Assembly: GCF_011405515.1 (NCBI RefSeq)
Contig: NZ_AP022671.1
Coordinates: forward strand, 1,488,001 to 1,552,000
Reading direction: 5' to 3'
DNA length: 64,000 nucleotides
Source: Nitrospira sp. KM1
GTDB lineage: Bacteria > Nitrospirota > Nitrospiria > Nitrospirales > Nitrospiraceae
Position numbers and translations under genes: made by a program. Shown here one piece after another: positions 63,843-64,000 of this stretch; position 1 is the stretch's first letter, and every line of letters starts with the position of its first letter. The notes under the pieces were generated by a model. That model ran no database searches and had not been told where the DNA came from. It was given only the letters and a program-made list of their open reading frames with translations.

Positions 63843-64000
63843 ATGCCAAATGTCCGTATTGAACCACTAAAGAAGGTCCTCGCGTTGGATCCTAAGGATG
63901 ACGTCGCGTGGTTCGGTTTGGGGAAAGCCTACATGGAAGACGGAGATTTTGTAGAGGCGGTGAACGCGTTACGAGAGTGTATTGCCGTCAAACCCACCTA
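63843..64000 (+). CDS. TPR-repeat protein, N-terminal part
   Basis: The frame starts at ATG 63843, with GGAGG 7 nt upstream, and runs off the window end after 52 codons. It reads KKVLALDPKDDVAWFGLGKA and YMEDGDFVEAVNALRECIAV, a tetratricopeptide repeat. TPR proteins mediate protein contacts. The rest of the gene is outside. Confidence 0.75.
   Translation, partial: MPNVRIEPLKKVLALDPKDDVAWFGLGKAYMEDGDFVEAVNALRECIAVKPT

Overview
The window looks like a chromosomal segment of a Gram-negative, high-GC bacterium, most likely of the Nitrospira lineage. The outer membrane is shown by bamA, lpxA, lpxI, lpxB, msbA and tolC. A complete Actinobacteria-like 20S proteasome and ligase cluster (mpa, dop, prcB, prcA, pafA) is a rare combination with LPS genes but is known in Nitrospirae. 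A SmbP-type His-rich periplasmic protein fits a nitrifier. The species assignment is an inference from gene content.

Layout. 1-8.5 kb (minus): envelope operon bamA - two Skp/OmpH genes - fabZ - lpxA - lpxI - Gfo/Idh oxidoreductase - lpxB - msbA (cut by the window start). No lpxD lies in its usual place. 8.9-15.3 kb (plus): galU, lon, thiL, a DUF2062 membrane protein and an HD phosphohydrolase. 15.5-22.2 kb: an accessory stretch with an XRE regulator, small unknown proteins, a beta-barrel protein, a frameshifted hsdM without hsdS or hsdR, toxin/antitoxin-like genes (DUF2283, DUF433, DUF5615), several gene fragments and a tandem repeat of about 188 bp. 22.2-29.5 kb (minus): the proteasome operon, ending in an LytM/M23 peptidase gene. 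29.6-31.3 kb (minus): thiS-thiG-thiE. 31.9-40.6 kb (minus): ffh-rpsP-rimM-trmD-rplS-rnhB-yraN-ftsE-ftsX-envC-ctpA, linking protein targeting, translation and division. 40.8-48.3 kb: a DUF4321 protein, uvrB, a DEAD-box helicase with an RRM protein, and a DUF255 thioredoxin-fold protein. 48.4-64 kb: an M28 peptidase, tolC, membrane proteins, a uvrA homologue, a DUF3422 protein, a three-part lipoprotein, yqgE, a nitrilase-family hydrolase, SmbP, a sulfurtransferase, a histone-deacetylase-like hydrolase and the start of a TPR protein.

How the parts relate. The proteasome operon encodes an ATPase ring, a core protease, a Pup-type ligase and a depupylase, but its intergenic gaps leave no room for the Pup/UBact modifier, which must be encoded elsewhere. 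Several genes (galU, thiS, the small secreted protein at 50.4 kb and the XRE regulator) have a promoter -10 box only 6-7 nt before the start codon, which points to leaderless mRNAs. The 18-22 kb region reads as a decaying defence/toxin island next to the conserved proteasome cluster.
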